A stretch of 51,417 bases of DNA from Sphaerulina vaccinii. Its lineage: Eukaryota; Ascomycota; Dothideomycetes; Mycosphaerellales; Mycosphaerellaceae. This document shows positions 51,403-51,417 of this stretch, piece by piece. Under the pieces are notes generated by a model, which was given only the letters and a program-made list of their open reading frames with translations, made no database searches and was not told where the DNA came from. The stretch lies in the NCBI GenBank assembly GCA_022570795.1, contig JAKUDP010000020.1, positions 1 through 51,417 on the forward strand, given 5' to 3'. The number at the start of each line of letters is the position of its first letter. The first letter of the stretch is position 1. The translations under genes and the position numbers were made by a program.

Positions 51403-51417
51403 ATGTCTTCTTCAGCA
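51403..51417 (+). CDS. Start of the nuclease-like gene, cut by window end
   Basis: The first five codons (MSSSA) of the gene at 17134-18153. One extra C in the leader about 25 nt upstream differs from the first copy. Confidence 0.6.

Larger units (their letters stand above)
34299..51417. repeat. Second copy of 1-17149
   Basis: Same content and orientation as 1-17149, ending inside the nuclear-type block five codons into the PD-(D/E)XK-like gene. The known differences are listed under the first copy. Confidence 0.95.
49262..51417. other. Nuclear-type block, second copy, cut by window end
   Basis: Repeats 14994 to about 17149. That the contig stops inside this block, while the first copy runs through it to rnl, gives two readings of the left junction but only one of the right junction. 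Confidence 0.8.

Noticed and set aside
1..51417. Mitochondrial DNA inserted in the nucleus
   Set aside because: All mitochondrial genes are intact in both copies with TGA as Trp and no decay, and the repeat unit closes as a circle. The nuclear-type part is the small component.

Overview
The window is a fungal mitochondrial genome, read about one and a half times around a circle. Bases 1-17149 reappear almost identically at 34299-51417, so the repeat unit is about 34.3 kb (1-34298) and the contig is most simply a head-to-tail read-through of a circular or concatemeric molecule. The genome is very AT-rich and TGA is read as tryptophan (translation table 4): every conserved gene has in-frame TGA at tryptophan positions, and there is a tRNA-Trp with anticodon TCA. 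The gene set (atp6, atp8, atp9, cob, cox1-3, nad1-6, nad4L, rns, rnl, 27 recognisable tRNAs and a mitochondrial RNase P RNA) points to a fungus. The rnpB gene, the lack of introns in rRNA and protein genes, and no rps3 that I could find fit an early-diverging lineage (chytrid, zoopagomycete or mucoromycete grade). I cannot name the species.

Layout of one unit: spacer, rns, trnY, atp8, atp6, rnpB, cox1 with a foreign C-terminal tail, the displaced old cox1 3' end with 31-bp tandem repeats, nad4L-nad5, cob, then a minus-strand block (trnN, nad3, nad2), trnR(CCT), nad1, a block of about 3.8 kb of nuclear-type DNA, rnl, an orphan ORF behind a copy of the atp9 leader, nad4, a mosaic of cob and nad4 fragments carrying a coiled-coil ORF fused to the cob N-terminus, a large tRNA cluster around atp9, nad6, cox2, cox3, an orphan membrane ORF, and a second trnL(TAA). 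The unit then repeats from rns to the start of the nuclear-type block.

Two things stand out. (1) The block between nad1 and rnl (about 14994-18790) looks nuclear. It uses TGG for Trp, has higher GC, a TATA-like promoter region with repeated motifs, and a gene whose frame is restored by removing a 46-nt GT-AG intron with a branch-site-like CTGAC. It also carries a gene with a PD-(D/E)XK nuclease-like signature and an inverted, truncated paralogue cut off at the mitochondrial junction. (2) At least three places show foreign coding sequence joined to a duplicated end of a mitochondrial gene: cox1 3' end, cob 5' end and atp9 leader. The displaced native end of cox1 is still visible downstream. 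This resembles the gene-terminus-duplicating insertions known from some fungal mitogenomes, but here the foreign parts show no homing-endonuclease motif that I can recognise.

The core genes work together as the usual oxidative phosphorylation set (complexes I, III, IV and the ATP synthase Fo part) plus the rRNAs, tRNAs and RNase P RNA needed for mitochondrial expression.
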